Shown: in pieces, positions 19,761-29,105 of the stretch
Layout of the letters: every line of letters begins with the position of its first letter
Numbering within the stretch: position 1 is the first letter of the stretch
From: Erythrobacter sp.
GTDB lineage: Bacteria; Pseudomonadota; Alphaproteobacteria; Sphingomonadales; Sphingomonadaceae
Length of the DNA: 64,000 nt
Reading direction: 5' to 3'
NCBI GenBank assembly: GCA_009993635.1
Contig: JAACTC010000008.1
Span: 62,001-126,000 of the forward strand
Program-made: the position numbers and the translations under genes
The notes under the pieces: model-generated
What the model saw: the letters and a program-made list of their open reading frames with translations, nothing else
Database searches by the model: none
Told to the model about the DNA's origin: nothing

Positions 19761-20989
19761 CGCAGGATCGGGCCGAAGCGCCCGCGGGCAATTCCGCGCC
19801 ACAGCCATTCGAACGGCCCCTGCCGGAAGTACGCCAGCCAGGGCCGCGACCACAGCAGCATCAGCGCAATCGGCACGAAGGCGCAGGCGAAGGCACCGCT
19901 GCGCCCCATGGTGTCGAACAGGCCAAGCCCCCAGCTGTAGAACAGCAGCGCAAAGACCACGCTGCTCAGCAGGTAGTTGGTCAGCGAGAGCCTCCCCGCC
20001 GCTGCCAGCAAGCGCCGCAGGGCGCCGTCGCGATGCGCGAACAGAGCCATCGCCAGCGCGGCATAGGCCACCGCCAGCAGCAGGTCGAACGGCAGCGACC
20101 AGAACAGTGCGACCGCGCCAACCATCGCGGCGTTGAAGTCCGCCCGAATGTCCAGCACCATCAGGGCCACCAGCGCGGGCACCGCGACCAGCGCCATCCG
20201 TCCCGCCAACGCATAACACCGCGCGCGGGGCCATTCCCCTTGCAGCAACCCGTTGCGCCAGAGAGCCGCACCAACCAGCATCGTGCCCAGCGCCGATGGA
20301 ATGCCCGGAACCTGCGTTTCGAGCGCGTTGAAGAACCGCACGGTGCGGCGCACCAGCCGTTCCGCAAAGTCTTCCGTCCCAGTGACGCGCGCATAATCGA
20401 GCGCGGCGGGATCGGGCCCGAATAGCTGTTCGGGTTGCACCGCCATCGCGCTGCCCGGCTCAGCGGTGAGCCACAGATAGCCGATCAGAGTCCCGCCGAT
20501 CGTGTGCAGCACCATCAGCACCGCCCCGGCAATCATCAGCGCGCGGGCGGACAGGGGCAGGAACAGCGGCACGAACAGCCCGGCCATCGCATACAGGCGC
20601 AGCACATCGTTGTTGGCAATCAGGATGGCATGCGCCGCGCCGATGGCGAACAGCACGGCCATGCGCAGGACATGGCCGCGAAGCGGGTGCGGATTACCCG
20701 CGTGCCGCGCCCGGTCCATCAGGATCGCGACCCCGGCGCCGAACAGCATGGCGAACAGGCTGCGAAACTTGTCCTCGACCAGCACGAAGCTCAGCCCCCA
20801 GACGATCCAGTCGAGCGGGCCTTCGCTGCCGGTCGCGGCAGGGTTGAAATAGGCCGCGGGCGGCAACGCGTAGATATAGACGTTCATCAGCGCGATGCCC
20901 GCCACCGCGATGCCGCGCAGCGCATCGAGCGCGACGACACGCTCGATGCCTGCAGGTGTTACACGTTCAGCCTTGGGATCGGTCGCCAC
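19757..20989 (-). CDS. DUF418 family membrane protein
   Basis: A 410-residue polytopic protein with about ten hydrophobic segments. The N-terminal VVALDALRGIAVAGIALMN is the heparan-alpha-glucosaminide acetyltransferase-like start of the family, and the C-terminal 150 residues are the DUF418 domain (SLTNYLLSSVVFALLF, ending FGPFEWLWRGIARGRF-like). The histidine and arginine content in loops fits an acyl-transfer role, but no substrate is known. The start is GTG (no in-frame ATG nearby). Orientation is convergent with the CoA-transferase operon, the two stop codons overlapping. Confidence 0.85.
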   Translation of the reverse strand: MATDPKAERVTPAGIERVVALDALRGIAVAGIALMNVYIYALPPAAYFNPAATGSEGPLDWIVWGLSFVLVEDKFRSLFAMLFGAGVAILMDRARHAGNPHPLRGHVLRMAVLFAIGAAHAILIANNDVLRLYAMAGLFVPLFLPLSARALMIAGAVLMVLHTIGGTLIGYLWLTAEPGSAMAVQPEQLFGPDPAALDYARVTGTEDFAERLVRRTVRFFNALETQVPGIPSALGTMLVGAALWRNGLLQGEWPRARCYALAGRMALVAVPALVALMVLDIRADFNAAMVGAVALFWSLPFDLLLAVAYAALAMALFAHRDGALRRLLAAAGRLSLTNYLLSSVVFALLFYSWGLGLFDTMGRSGAFACAFVPIALMLLWSRPWLAYFRQGPFEWLWRGIARGRFGPILR

Positions 20990-21021
20990 CGGGCAACCGT
21001 TTCACGCTCTGCCCCGGCGCG

Positions 21022-22947
21022 TCAATTGGCCGGGTTGTACTGATCTAGGAACTTCTCCGATTCGAGCAGGAACTGCACCATATCCTCGTCACGCGAGAAG
21101 TGGTGATCGCCCTTCGGCTGTTCGATATAGGTCACGTTCTTGCCCGCCTTTTCCAGCGCACGCGCCATGTCGCGCGACTGGTCGACCGGCACGCGCTGGA
21201 CCTTCTTGCCGTGGATCAGCAACAGCGGAATGCCCACCTTGCTCGCGTTGTTCAGCGGCGAAACCCCTTCCAGATCGCTGACCTGGCCCCGCCAGTAGCT
21301 GCGCAGGAATTTGCCGAAATAGCTCTGCGAATCCTGCCGCATCATGGCCGGGAGGTCCGCGACGCCGGCAAAGCTGATCGCGCAGCGATAGAGGTCGGGG
21401 TTGCGTTCGGCCGCGCGCATCGCGACGTAGCCGCCGTAGGAGCCGCCGACGATGCAGGCACGATCGGCATCGACCCAGCCCTTATCGGCCGCCCAGGCGA
21501 GCGCATCGTCGACATCGTCCTGCATCTTCAGGCCCCATTCGCCCAGGCCTGCCTTCTCGAACTCGACGCCATAGCCGGTCGAACCACGGAAATTGGGCTG
21601 GATCACGACATAGCCGCGATCGGCGAAGAACTGCGCCCAGGGATCCCAGCTGGTCGTATCGCGCGCGCGCGGCCCGCCGTGCGGCATGATGATGACCGGC
21701 AGGTTCTTCGCGTCGCTCTGGCCATCGGGGAAGGTCACGATCGCTTCGATCTCAAGCCCGTCGCGCGCCTTGTAGGTCATTGCCTGCGACTTGACCCAAT
21801 TGCCGTCATCCCCCGTCTTGGAGATCGCGGTGAGGCTGCGGTTCTTGCTGTCGAGCAGGTAATAGGTCGGCAGGCCGACGTCGTTATAGCCTTTGACGAT
21901 GTGGCGATTGAGGTCGAGCGACCAGTCAGTGATCTGGGTGGACTGGTTGGGAAGCGCGGCATCGACCATCGCCTCTGCCTGCTGCATGCGCGGATCGAAC
22001 CACTGCACGCGGCCGCGATCTGCCAGCCAGCCGATCCCCAGCAACTGCGTGCCCGAAGGATCGGAATATACCGACGACACATCGTACCCGTTCACCCCGA
22101 ACACCTTGCCGCCAAGCTCCATGTTCGTGAGATCGAGTTCGTACACCTCGTCGAAGCCGTCCACGTTGCTGATGGTCAGTGCACGCTTGCCGTCGTTCAG
22201 GAAGATCATCGGCCGGACCAGCTGCTCGTCGCCGGAGATGTTGGTCACTTCTTTCATCAGGCCGTTATCGCCCTTGTCGCGATAGACCATGCGGATGCGC
22301 GAACCGCGCTGTTCCCGCCCGACGCCAAGCCGGACCTTGCCATCGCCATCGGCGTACCACGACCAGATTTCCTGCATGGGAGAGACGTGTTTGGAAAACT
22401 TTCCGGTCGACACGTCGACTTCGTCGACCTGCGGATCGGAGCCCGTATCGCCCATGAAAATCGAGCTGCGATAAGCGAGGAGAATGCGCGGGCTGCCGTC
22501 GTTCGCGATCCAGATAACGTCCGCACCGTAATCGGCCATCGGGCCGCGCGGTTCCAGCAGATGCTGTTCCGTTCCATCGGCACGGAACGAGACGACCCGC
22601 GACTTATAGACCTTGTGGCCTTCGAAATTGCCGTAACGGCCCTGCACGGCGATCAGCCAGTCATTATTGACCCACCGGACATCGTAGATATCCGCATCGT
22701 CGCCAAGCGTGATGGCCTTGGCTTCGCCCGTGCCGTCGGTCCGCAGGATCACGATGGCGCGCACGCCATCGACATCGCGTTCCATCGCCAGCCTCGATCC
22801 GTCGGGCGAAATCTGCACCCAGCCGACCGCGTTCTCTTCGACGAAATCCTGTACCGGCCGCTCGGCCATGGCCGGGCTGCCGGCGGCAATCGCGCACGCC
22901 CCGAACATGGCCCGCGCGCTGGCGACGATATTGAACCGACTTTTCAT
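21022..22947 (-). CDS. S9 family prolyl-oligopeptidase-type peptidase
   Basis: A 641-residue exported peptidase. A signal peptide spans about 1-28 (SPAMAE). A beta-propeller of about 330 residues is followed by the alpha/beta-hydrolase catalytic domain. The nucleophile lies in GGSYGGYVAMRA, the histidine in PKGDHHF near the end, and HGGPRARD marks the conserved strand before the active site. The family removes dipeptides or acylated amino acids from peptides. It is single-gene on its strand, separated from metK by about 100 bp, and probably works in the periplasm on imported peptides. Confidence 0.92.
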   Translation of the reverse strand: MKSRFNIVASARAMFGACAIAAGSPAMAERPVQDFVEENAVGWVQISPDGSRLAMERDVDGVRAIVILRTDGTGEAKAITLGDDADIYDVRWVNNDWLIAVQGRYGNFEGHKVYKSRVVSFRADGTEQHLLEPRGPMADYGADVIWIANDGSPRILLAYRSSIFMGDTGSDPQVDEVDVSTGKFSKHVSPMQEIWSWYADGDGKVRLGVGREQRGSRIRMVYRDKGDNGLMKEVTNISGDEQLVRPMIFLNDGKRALTISNVDGFDEVYELDLTNMELGGKVFGVNGYDVSSVYSDPSGTQLLGIGWLADRGRVQWFDPRMQQAEAMVDAALPNQSTQITDWSLDLNRHIVKGYNDVGLPTYYLLDSKNRSLTAISKTGDDGNWVKSQAMTYKARDGLEIEAIVTFPDGQSDAKNLPVIIMPHGGPRARDTTSWDPWAQFFADRGYVVIQPNFRGSTGYGVEFEKAGLGEWGLKMQDDVDDALAWAADKGWVDADRACIVGGSYGGYVAMRAAERNPDLYRCAISFAGVADLPAMMRQDSQSYFGKFLRSYWRGQVSDLEGVSPLNNASKVGIPLLLIHGKKVQRVPVDQSRDMARALEKAGKNVTYIEQPKGDHHFSRDEDMVQFLLESEKFLDQYNPAN

Positions 22948-23053
22948 ACGACCCCCAAAGTCCCTGCGTGCCTGTTTGGCATCGCACCCATCGGGTCATC
23001 TAATATCGGATCGCTTCGCGATGCAAGTCTTTGCCGTGAACCGACAAATGCCC

Positions 23054-24271
23054 TCAGGCGAGCGCGGCCTTGAGGTCTTCGACAAGGTCCGTGCGCTCCC
23101 ACGGGAACAGGTCGCCTTCCGCCGTGCGGCCGAAGTGACCATAGGCGGCAGACTTTCGGTAGATCGGCTTGTTGAGCCCCAGATGCGTCCGGATGCCGCG
23201 CGGGGTAAGCCCGCCCAGCTTGGTCATTCCGCGGATCGCATTTTCCAGTGCCTCTTCCGAAACCGTGCCGGTGCCGTGCAAATCGACGTAGACCGACAGC
23301 GGCTCGGACACGCCGATCGCGTAGGAAACCTGGATCGTGCAGTGCGTCGCCAGCCCTGCCGCTACCACGTTCTTCGCCAGGTAACGCGTGATGTAAGCGG
23401 CCGAGCGATCGACCTTGGTCGGATCCTTGCCGCTGAACGCACCGCCACCGTGGGGCGAGGCGCCGCCATACGTATCGACGATGATCTTGCGCCCGGTCAG
23501 TCCGGCGTCGCCATCCGGCCCGCCGATTTCGAACGCGCCCGTCGGATTGATGTGCCACACGGTTTCGTCAGTGATCAGCCCGTCGGGCAGCACTTCACGC
23601 ACAGCCTTTTTCACATAGGCCTTGAGCTGGGCTTCCTTGTCGCCCTCGTGATAGCCCTTGCCGTGCTGGGTCGAGACGACGATGGCCACCGCGTGCGTCG
23701 GCTTGCCGTTTTCATAGCGCAGCGTGACCTGGCTTTTCGCATCGGGTTCGAGAAACGGAGCCGCGCCGGACTTGCGGTCGTCGGCCAGCCGCTGGAGGAT
23801 CTTGTGGCTGTAATCGAGCGTCGCGGGCATCAGGTCGGGCGTCTCGTTGCAGGCATAACCGAACATGATGCCCTGGTCGCCCGCGCCCTCATCCTTGTTC
23901 GACCCGTCGGTGCCCGCATCCACGCCCTGCGCGATTTCGGAAGACTGGCCGTGCAGGTAGTTCTGCAAAGTCAGCGTTTCCCAGTGGAAGCCGCTCTGTT
24001 CGTAGCCGATTTCCTTCACCGTCTGGCGGACGACCTGTTCGATCTCTTCCGCCGCGCCCGGCTTCCATTCGCCGTTATCGTACATCGGCGCGCAGCGGAT
24101 TTCGCCCGCCAGCACCACGCGCTGCGTGGTGGTGAGCGTTTCGCAGGCGACGCGCGCTTCGGGATCCTTGCTGAGCATCAGATCGACGATCGCGTCCGAA
24201 ATCTGGTCCGAAACCTTGTCCGGATGACCTTCCGAAACGCTTTCCGACGTGAAGATATAGCTGCTGCGCAT
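23054..24271 (-). CDS. metK: S-adenosylmethionine synthetase
   Basis: A 405-residue MetK. It starts [22 protein letters not shown] (signature 1, with the ATP/Mg ligands) and includes the flexible-loop segment [12 protein letters not shown] and the P-loop-like [16 protein letters not shown]. It makes SAM from methionine and ATP. It lies 49 bp downstream of lnt on the same strand, but a palindromic operator in that short gap suggests its own promoter. The ATG is preceded by GAGG. Confidence 0.98.
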   Translation of the reverse strand: MRSSYIFTSESVSEGHPDKVSDQISDAIVDLMLSKDPEARVACETLTTTQRVVLAGEIRCAPMYDNGEWKPGAAEEIEQVVRQTVKEIGYEQSGFHWETLTLQNYLHGQSSEIAQGVDAGTDGSNKDEGAGDQGIMFGYACNETPDLMPATLDYSHKILQRLADDRKSGAAPFLEPDAKSQVTLRYENGKPTHAVAIVVSTQHGKGYHEGDKEAQLKAYVKKAVREVLPDGLITDETVWHINPTGAFEIGGPDGDAGLTGRKIIVDTYGGASPHGGGAFSGKDPTKVDRSAAYITRYLAKNVVAAGLATHCTIQVSYAIGVSEPLSVYVDLHGTGTVSEEALENAIRGMTKLGGLTPRGIRTHLGLNKPIYRKSAAYGHFGRTAEGDLFPWERTDLVEDLKAALA

Positions 24272-24287
24272 GGGGAACCGTTACCTC

Positions 24288-24309
24288 GATATAAAGAGTT
24301 CTTTATGTC
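24288..24309. promoter_or_regulatory. Palindromic operator upstream of metK
   Basis: ATAAAGA-GT-TCTTTAT (24291-24306) is a perfect 7-bp inverted repeat, extended on both sides to GA..TC with one mismatch. It is the only AT-rich palindrome nearby and lies 17-35 bp before the metK ATG, where a repressor would block the promoter. Its shape resembles ArsR-type SAM-cycle regulator sites (SahR-like) described in alphaproteobacteria; that assignment is from memory and is inference. Confidence 0.65.
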
Positions 24310-24320
24310 TGCATGGCGCC

Positions 24321-25880
24321 CTAGGGCGCGCTCCGTCGCTTGACAAGCAGGGACGCGCCCAGAAGCACCAGCGCCCAGATCAGCGCCAGCCAATTGCCCA
24401 GCCGGGCGAACAATGTGGGTGGCAGAGCCGGCGGCACCGTGCCCTCCAGCTTCGCCCTTTCCCCGATCCCCAGGTGCTGGCGCACCACGCCGCGCGCATC
24501 GATCACCCCGCTGATGCCCGTGGTGGTAGACCGCACCACGGGCAACCCTTCCTCAAGGGCGCGCATCCGCGCCTGCGCCATGTGCTGCGGTGGGCCGCTC
24601 GGCCCGAACCAGCCGTCGATCGACGGATTGACGATATAGTCCGGGCGGTCGGCCCCATCGACGACCTGCCCGGAAAAGATGATTTCGTAGCAGATCTGGA
24701 TGCCCGCACGCCCGTGCGTGCCAAGGTCGATCGTCTGCGGGCCGGGCCCGGGCAGGAAATCGATCGTCCCCGCAACCAGCCGCGAGAGGCCGATGGGCTC
24801 CAGGATGTCGCGGAACGGCAGGTATTCGCCGTAAGGCACCAGATGCGCCTTGCGATATCCATCCACCAGATCGCCCCCGTCGTCGATCACGGTCACGACA
24901 TTATACGCGGCGACCGCGCTTTCGCCTTCGATCTCCAGATCCATCGTGCCGGTCAGCAGAAGGCTGCCCTCGCCGATGACGCGCGCGATCCGGTTGCGCG
25001 CATAGGCCGGATCGCGCCCGGCGGTGGTCGCCGCGTAGTACCGCTGGGGATAGCCCTCGCGCAGGTAATCGGGCAGCACGCCTTCGGGCCACAGAATGAT
25101 CCGGTCGCCGGTGGCATCGCTCGGCCGGGCGGTCAGCGCGGCAAGGGTAAGAAAGCTCGGTTCGTATTGGCGCGGATCGTTCAGCGTATCCTGGTCGAGA
25201 TTGGGCTGCACCAGGGTATAAGCCACGGTGCCCTCCGCGCCCCGGCCCACCGGCAGGTACATCGCGACGACCAGCAGAAGCGACGCCAGCCCCAGTCGTA
25301 CCCATTCGCGCTTCAGAACCTGCTCGACCAGCAGCACCGCCAGCACCGCGGCAAGGCCCGACAGCGCATAGGTACCGGTGAACGGCAGCAGCGCGGCAAG
25401 CCCCGGGCGGTCGAACGGGCCGAGCATCGCAAGGCTGAACGGCCCCCAGGCGTAACCGGTGAACAGCGTCGCGCGCAGCCATTCGGTAACGATCCACGCG
25501 CCGCCCAGCGCCAGCGGATAGACCAGCGACGCGCGCCCACGCGCCATGCGGTAGGCGACGGCGAACGCGATCGCGGGATAAAGCGCCAGATAGGCGGCGA
25601 GCAGCGGCACCGCGAACCAACCGATGATAGCCGGCATCTCGTCCTGATGCGTAAACGCCGTGGCGATCCACAGGTTGGTGACGGTGAAATGCGCGAGCCC
25701 GAACAGCCAGCCGCGAAAGAACGCGCTGCGCACCGTCGGGCTGAAACGGATCAGGATCGCTGCCCCGCCAAGCGCGGCGAGCGCGAGCGGCCAAAGGTGG
25801 TACGGCGGGAATCCGAGCGCGGCCAGCGCGCCGAGCCCCAACAAGGCGATGCGGGGATGCTGCAGCGCGCGGCTCAGCAC
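24321..25880 (-). CDS. lnt: Apolipoprotein N-acyltransferase
   Basis: A 519-residue inner-membrane enzyme that adds the third acyl chain to lipoproteins. Six to seven transmembrane helices occupy about 10-210 and one more near 495. The periplasmic nitrilase-like domain has the catalytic triad E266 (LWPEGVLP), K344 (YRKAHLVPYGEYLPF) and C397 (GIQICYE). All three residues and the length match the family. The start is GTG with GGAGG six bases upstream; the nearest ATG is out of frame. It is encoded between DUF4167 and metK on the minus strand. Confidence 0.96.
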   Translation of the reverse strand: MLSRALQHPRIALLGLGALAALGFPPYHLWPLALAALGGAAILIRFSPTVRSAFFRGWLFGLAHFTVTNLWIATAFTHQDEMPAIIGWFAVPLLAAYLALYPAIAFAVAYRMARGRASLVYPLALGGAWIVTEWLRATLFTGYAWGPFSLAMLGPFDRPGLAALLPFTGTYALSGLAAVLAVLLVEQVLKREWVRLGLASLLLVVAMYLPVGRGAEGTVAYTLVQPNLDQDTLNDPRQYEPSFLTLAALTARPSDATGDRIILWPEGVLPDYLREGYPQRYYAATTAGRDPAYARNRIARVIGEGSLLLTGTMDLEIEGESAVAAYNVVTVIDDGGDLVDGYRKAHLVPYGEYLPFRDILEPIGLSRLVAGTIDFLPGPGPQTIDLGTHGRAGIQICYEIIFSGQVVDGADRPDYIVNPSIDGWFGPSGPPQHMAQARMRALEEGLPVVRSTTTGISGVIDARGVVRQHLGIGERAKLEGTVPPALPPTLFARLGNWLALIWALVLLGASLLVKRRSAP

Positions 25881-25966
25881 CGCATGCCTCCGCCCCGCGC
25901 CCCTTCAGGCGGCAGCCGCAGGCGTTTTGCGGACGGATCAGCAGCCATCGGTCAGCCTAAGCGAGG

Positions 25967-26689
25967 TCAGCCAACCGCGCTCAACGCCTCGTCGCCGCCG
26001 TCTTTGCGCGATTCGTCGTCGGCGGCCTTGCGGCTGCGCCGACGCGGCTTGGCGGGTTTCGCATCGGCTTCATCCGAGGTCGCGGCAGCGATCGCGGGGG
26101 GCAGGACATTGGCGTCGATCTCGCCTTCCTGGCCGTCGCCGTCGCTCTTGCGCTTGCGCGAAGCGGGTTTGCGCGGCTGCGCGCTCTTCTTGCGCACGAA
26201 GGGGTTCTCTTCGGCTTCGAAGACTTCGTCGTCGTTGCCGTCGTCCGAGGAATCGTCGCTGTCGTTGCCATCGTTCGAGTCGCGATCGCGGCCACGCTGC
26301 TTGTCGTTGCGGCCACCGCGCTTTGCCTTCGGCTTGCTGCGACGCTCGTCGTTGCGGCGATCATCGTCGCCATCGTCGTCGTCGGACGAATCGTCGTTCG
26401 CCTGGCCGCGCTCGGGATCGCGCTTGGCGCGCTGTTCGTCCTGACGGGCCTTGTTGTCGGCGATGACGCGGAAATAGTGGTCCGCGAACTGCAGATAGTA
26501 TTCCGTCTGCACGCGATCGCCATTGTGCTGGGCGTCCTGCGCCAGCTTCTTGTACTTGTCGAGCAGTTGGGGGGCATTGCCCCGCGCGCGGCTGTCGATC
26601 CGGTTGGAGCTGTTGCCGCCCCCACCCTGATTGCGATTGCCGCGGCCGCGCCGACGGTTGTTGTTGTTACGATTGCTGTTGTTGTTCAA
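25967..26689 (-). CDS. DUF4167 domain protein
   Basis: A 240-residue hydrophilic protein. The first 30 residues are an N/R/G-rich tail (NNNNRRRGRG). The DUF4167 domain follows at about 32-85 (NAPQLLDKYKKLAQDAQHNGDRVQTEYYLQFADHYFRV, with the alpha-helical tyrosine-rich core). The remaining two thirds alternate basic and acidic runs (DDSSDDDDGDDD, RRSKPKAKRGG, KPRRRSRK), typical of a disordered RNA-binding tail. In many alphaproteobacteria this gene follows prmC and prfA, as here. Function is unknown; RNA or ribosome association is inference from neighbours and charge. Confidence 0.88.
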   Translation of the reverse strand: MNNNSNRNNNNRRRGRGNRNQGGGGNSSNRIDSRARGNAPQLLDKYKKLAQDAQHNGDRVQTEYYLQFADHYFRVIADNKARQDEQRAKRDPERGQANDDSSDDDDGDDDRRNDERRSKPKAKRGGRNDKQRGRDRDSNDGNDSDDSSDDGNDDEVFEAEENPFVRKKSAQPRKPASRKRKSDGDGQEGEIDANVLPPAIAAATSDEADAKPAKPRRRSRKAADDESRKDGGDEALSAVG

Positions 26690-26730
26690 GGAATACTCTT
26701 CCCTCGTGGGCGGCCTGATAGTGCGGCATT

Positions 26731-26743
26731 ATTGCAAAGCAAT
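26731..26743. repeat. Short perfect inverted repeat before the DUF4167 gene
   Basis: ATTGC-AAA-GCAAT lies about 45 bp upstream of the DUF4167 ATG. On the minus strand TTGCTT overlapping it and TATCAG 16 bp further are acceptable -35 and -10 elements. It could be an operator or part of a transcript hairpin. Confidence 0.35.
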
Positions 26744-26884
26744 GATCCGCGCGGCTCACCTGTCCCTAAGCTTCATCTTCGATCTGTTTCCGATCGCAGG
26801 CTGTTGAAAGCCCGGTCCACTCGCAGATGTCGGATCGCGACCCTTGCGAGAAAACGTCCATTTCTTGCTGGGTCTTGACCGGAC

Positions 26885-27769
26885 TTACCGGTTACCCGTC
26901 TCTTTGCCAACCCCTTGCTGCATAATCATTGCGCGCGGCCGCCCGGCGAGGTCCTGGCGGCATGCGCATCGATAGCCCTCGTTTTGCGCAAGGGCCGTCA
27001 CGTCCGCCTGTTGGGTGAAGCCGATCTCGAAGATGGCGACGGCTTCGGCGGTCAACAGGTCGCCCAGCCGGGGGATGAGAATGCGATAATCGTCCAGCCC
27101 CTGCGCGCCCGCGAACAGCGCGCAAGCCGGCTCGTAATCGCGCACCTGCGGTTCGAGCGGGGCGTCATCCTCCACATAGGGCGGATTGCACAGCACAAGG
27201 TCGAACGTGCCCAGATCGCGCTGCCAGTTCCCCTTGCGCCAGCTGCGCCGCACGAAGCGGATGCGGTCCGCCATGCCCAGCTTGCGCGCGTTGCAGTCCG
27301 CGATCCGTAGCGCGGGCAGCGATGCGTCCAGCCCCACACCTTCGGCCCTGGGCCAGTGCGAGAGCGCGGCGAGCAGCAGCGCGCCCGATCCCGTCCCCAG
27401 ATCGAGGATGCGCGCAGGGGGCTCGCGATGCGCAAAGTGATCGCGCGCGGCATCGATCAGCGTCTCACTGTCCCCACGCGGGATGAGCACGGCAGGCGAG
27501 ACCTGCAGATCGAGCCCGTAGAAATCCGCGCTGCCGGTGATGTAGGCGACCGGTTCGTGGGCGAAGCGTCGCGCCACCAGCGCCTCGAAACCTACCGGCG
27601 CAGGATCGCGCATCGCGCGCACCAGCATATCCGACCGCGAGAGGCCCAGCGCATGCGCCATCAGCAATTCGGCATCGATCCTCGCGCTGTCGCTCGCGGG
27701 CGCGAGGGTTTCGGCTGCCTCGCGAATGGCCTCGCCAACACTCCCCCGCACCGTGCCACCCTCACTCAT
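26885..27769 (-). CDS. prmC: Release factor N5-glutamine methyltransferase
   Basis: A 294-residue SAM-dependent enzyme that methylates the glutamine of the GGQ motif in RF1 and RF2. The N-terminal helical release-factor-binding region is followed by the motifs [16 protein letters not shown] (SAM) and [10 protein letters not shown] (NPPY, amide nitrogen binding). Its start overlaps the stop of prfA by eight bases, so substrate and enzyme are translationally coupled. It is a normal-length member of the family. Confidence 0.96.
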   Translation of the reverse strand: MSEGGTVRGSVGEAIREAAETLAPASDSARIDAELLMAHALGLSRSDMLVRAMRDPAPVGFEALVARRFAHEPVAYITGSADFYGLDLQVSPAVLIPRGDSETLIDAARDHFAHREPPARILDLGTGSGALLLAALSHWPRAEGVGLDASLPALRIADCNARKLGMADRIRFVRRSWRKGNWQRDLGTFDLVLCNPPYVEDDAPLEPQVRDYEPACALFAGAQGLDDYRILIPRLGDLLTAEAVAIFEIGFTQQADVTALAQNEGYRCACRQDLAGRPRAMIMQQGVGKETGNR

Positions 27770-28856
27770 TCATCGCCGCGAGGCGCTTGGCTTCGTCCTC
27801 GGCGATCAGGGCGTCGACCAGTTCGCCGAGGCCCGGCCCGGCGATGATCTGAGGCAGCTTCTGGAGGGTGAGCCCGATGCGGTGATCGGTCACGCGGCCT
27901 TGCGGGAAGTTGTAGGTGCGGATGCGTTCGGAGCGGTCGCCCGACCCGACCATCGCCTTGCGCGCCTCCGCCTCGGCCCCCTGCGCGGCGTCGCGCTGCT
28001 GCTCGTAAAGGCGCGCGCGCAGCACCTGCAGCGCCTTCTCCTTGTTCTTGTGCTGGCTGCGCCCGTCCTGACAGGTGACGACCAACCCGGTGGGCAGGTG
28101 CGTGATACGGATCGCAGAGTCGGTCGTGTTGACGTGCTGCCCGCCCGCGCCGGACGCGCGGTAAGTGTCGATCTTCAGCTCGGTCGGGTCGATCTGCACA
28201 TCGACCTCGTCGGGTTCGGGCAGCACCGCCACGGTCGCCGCCGAAGTGTGGATGCGCCCGCCGCTCTCGGTCTCGGGCACGCGCTGCACGCGGTGGACGC
28301 CGCTTTCGAACTTGAGCTTGGCGAACACGCCGGTGCCGGTGACGTTGGCAACGATTTCCTTGAACCCACCGACTTCGGACGCGCTCATGCTGACCGGCTC
28401 GACCTTCCAGCCGTTCTCGGCTGCGAAGCGTTCGTACATGCGGAACAGATCGCCCGCGAACAGCGCCGCCTCGTCGCCGCCGGTGCCTGCGCGGATTTCG
28501 AGCATCGCGGGCTTGGCGTCGGCGGAATCGCGCGGGAGCATGGCGACGGCGAGCTGCTGTTCGAGCTCTGGAATGCGGGCATTGAGCGCCTCCAGCTCAT
28601 CCTCGGCCATGCCGCGCATTTCGGGGTCGGAGAGCATTTCCTCCAGCCCGACGACTTCCTCGCGCGCGGCCTTCAGCTCCAGCGCCAGCTTCGCGACCGG
28701 CTCCAGCTCGGCATAGTCGCGGCTCGCCTGGACGAATTCGTCGCCCTCAAGCTGGCCACTGGCCATCCGCGCCTCGATCTCGGCGAAGCGGTTGGCGATC
28801 TGGTTGAGGCGTTCTGCGGGTATCTGCAAGGTCGGTTCCGGGTGGGCCTGACACAC
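27762..28856 (-). CDS. prfA: Peptide chain release factor 1
   Basis: A 364-residue RF1. The GGQ peptidyl-hydrolysis motif is in [19 protein letters not shown] near residue 238. The anticodon-mimic loop lies in the preceding tRNA-mimic domain (about 170-190). It reads UAA and UAG stop codons. The open frame starts with GTG; a TTG nine codons downstream is an alternative. No RF1-like ATG fits either position. Its ribosome-binding site is weak, so the exact start is uncertain. It lies in the order hisS-prfA-prmC on the minus strand. Confidence 0.95.
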   Translation of the reverse strand: MCQAHPEPTLQIPAERLNQIANRFAEIEARMASGQLEGDEFVQASRDYAELEPVAKLALELKAAREEVVGLEEMLSDPEMRGMAEDELEALNARIPELEQQLAVAMLPRDSADAKPAMLEIRAGTGGDEAALFAGDLFRMYERFAAENGWKVEPVSMSASEVGGFKEIVANVTGTGVFAKLKFESGVHRVQRVPETESGGRIHTSAATVAVLPEPDEVDVQIDPTELKIDTYRASGAGGQHVNTTDSAIRITHLPTGLVVTCQDGRSQHKNKEKALQVLRARLYEQQRDAAQGAEAEARKAMVGSGDRSERIRTYNFPQGRVTDHRIGLTLQKLPQIIAGPGLGELVDALIAEDEAKRLAAMNE

Positions 28857-28989
28857 TTGGCACAGTGTCCAAGGGTGAAAAATAGGCCGGTGGTCTGGCG
28901 GTTAGTCTGGGCGGCGAATGTCGGGTGCGCTGGCGGTCATGCAAGGTCCATTAGCGCGGGAGGGGTGCGGTAGGAAAGGTAGACGACAC

Positions 28990-29097
28990 CGTCATTCGCG
29001 CGAAGGCGGGGAGTCGCAGACGGGCCAGCGGCCCAATCCCGCTTTACCTTCGAACGTCGCCAGAAGAAGCGGGACCCCCGCCTTCGCGGGGGTGACG
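28990..29097. repeat. Imperfect inverted-repeat element (REP/MITE-like) 1
   Basis: Two arms of about 23 bases (28990-29012 and 29075-29097) are inverted copies with about 80 % identity: they begin CGTCA and share CGCGAAGGCGGGG. The inside carries a second GC-rich dyad (CGGGCCAGCGGCCC). This is the type of dispersed stem-loop found many times in sphingomonad genomes. It ends eight bases before the hisS stop codon, immediately next to the low-GC tail of hisS. Confidence 0.7.
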
Positions 29098-29105
29098 ATT
29101 AGCGA

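Noticed and set aside
24272..24320. SAM-responsive riboswitch upstream of metK
   Set aside because: Only 49 bp separate lnt and metK, too short for SAM-I or SAM-IV types, and the dominant feature is a DNA palindrome with no pseudoknot pattern.
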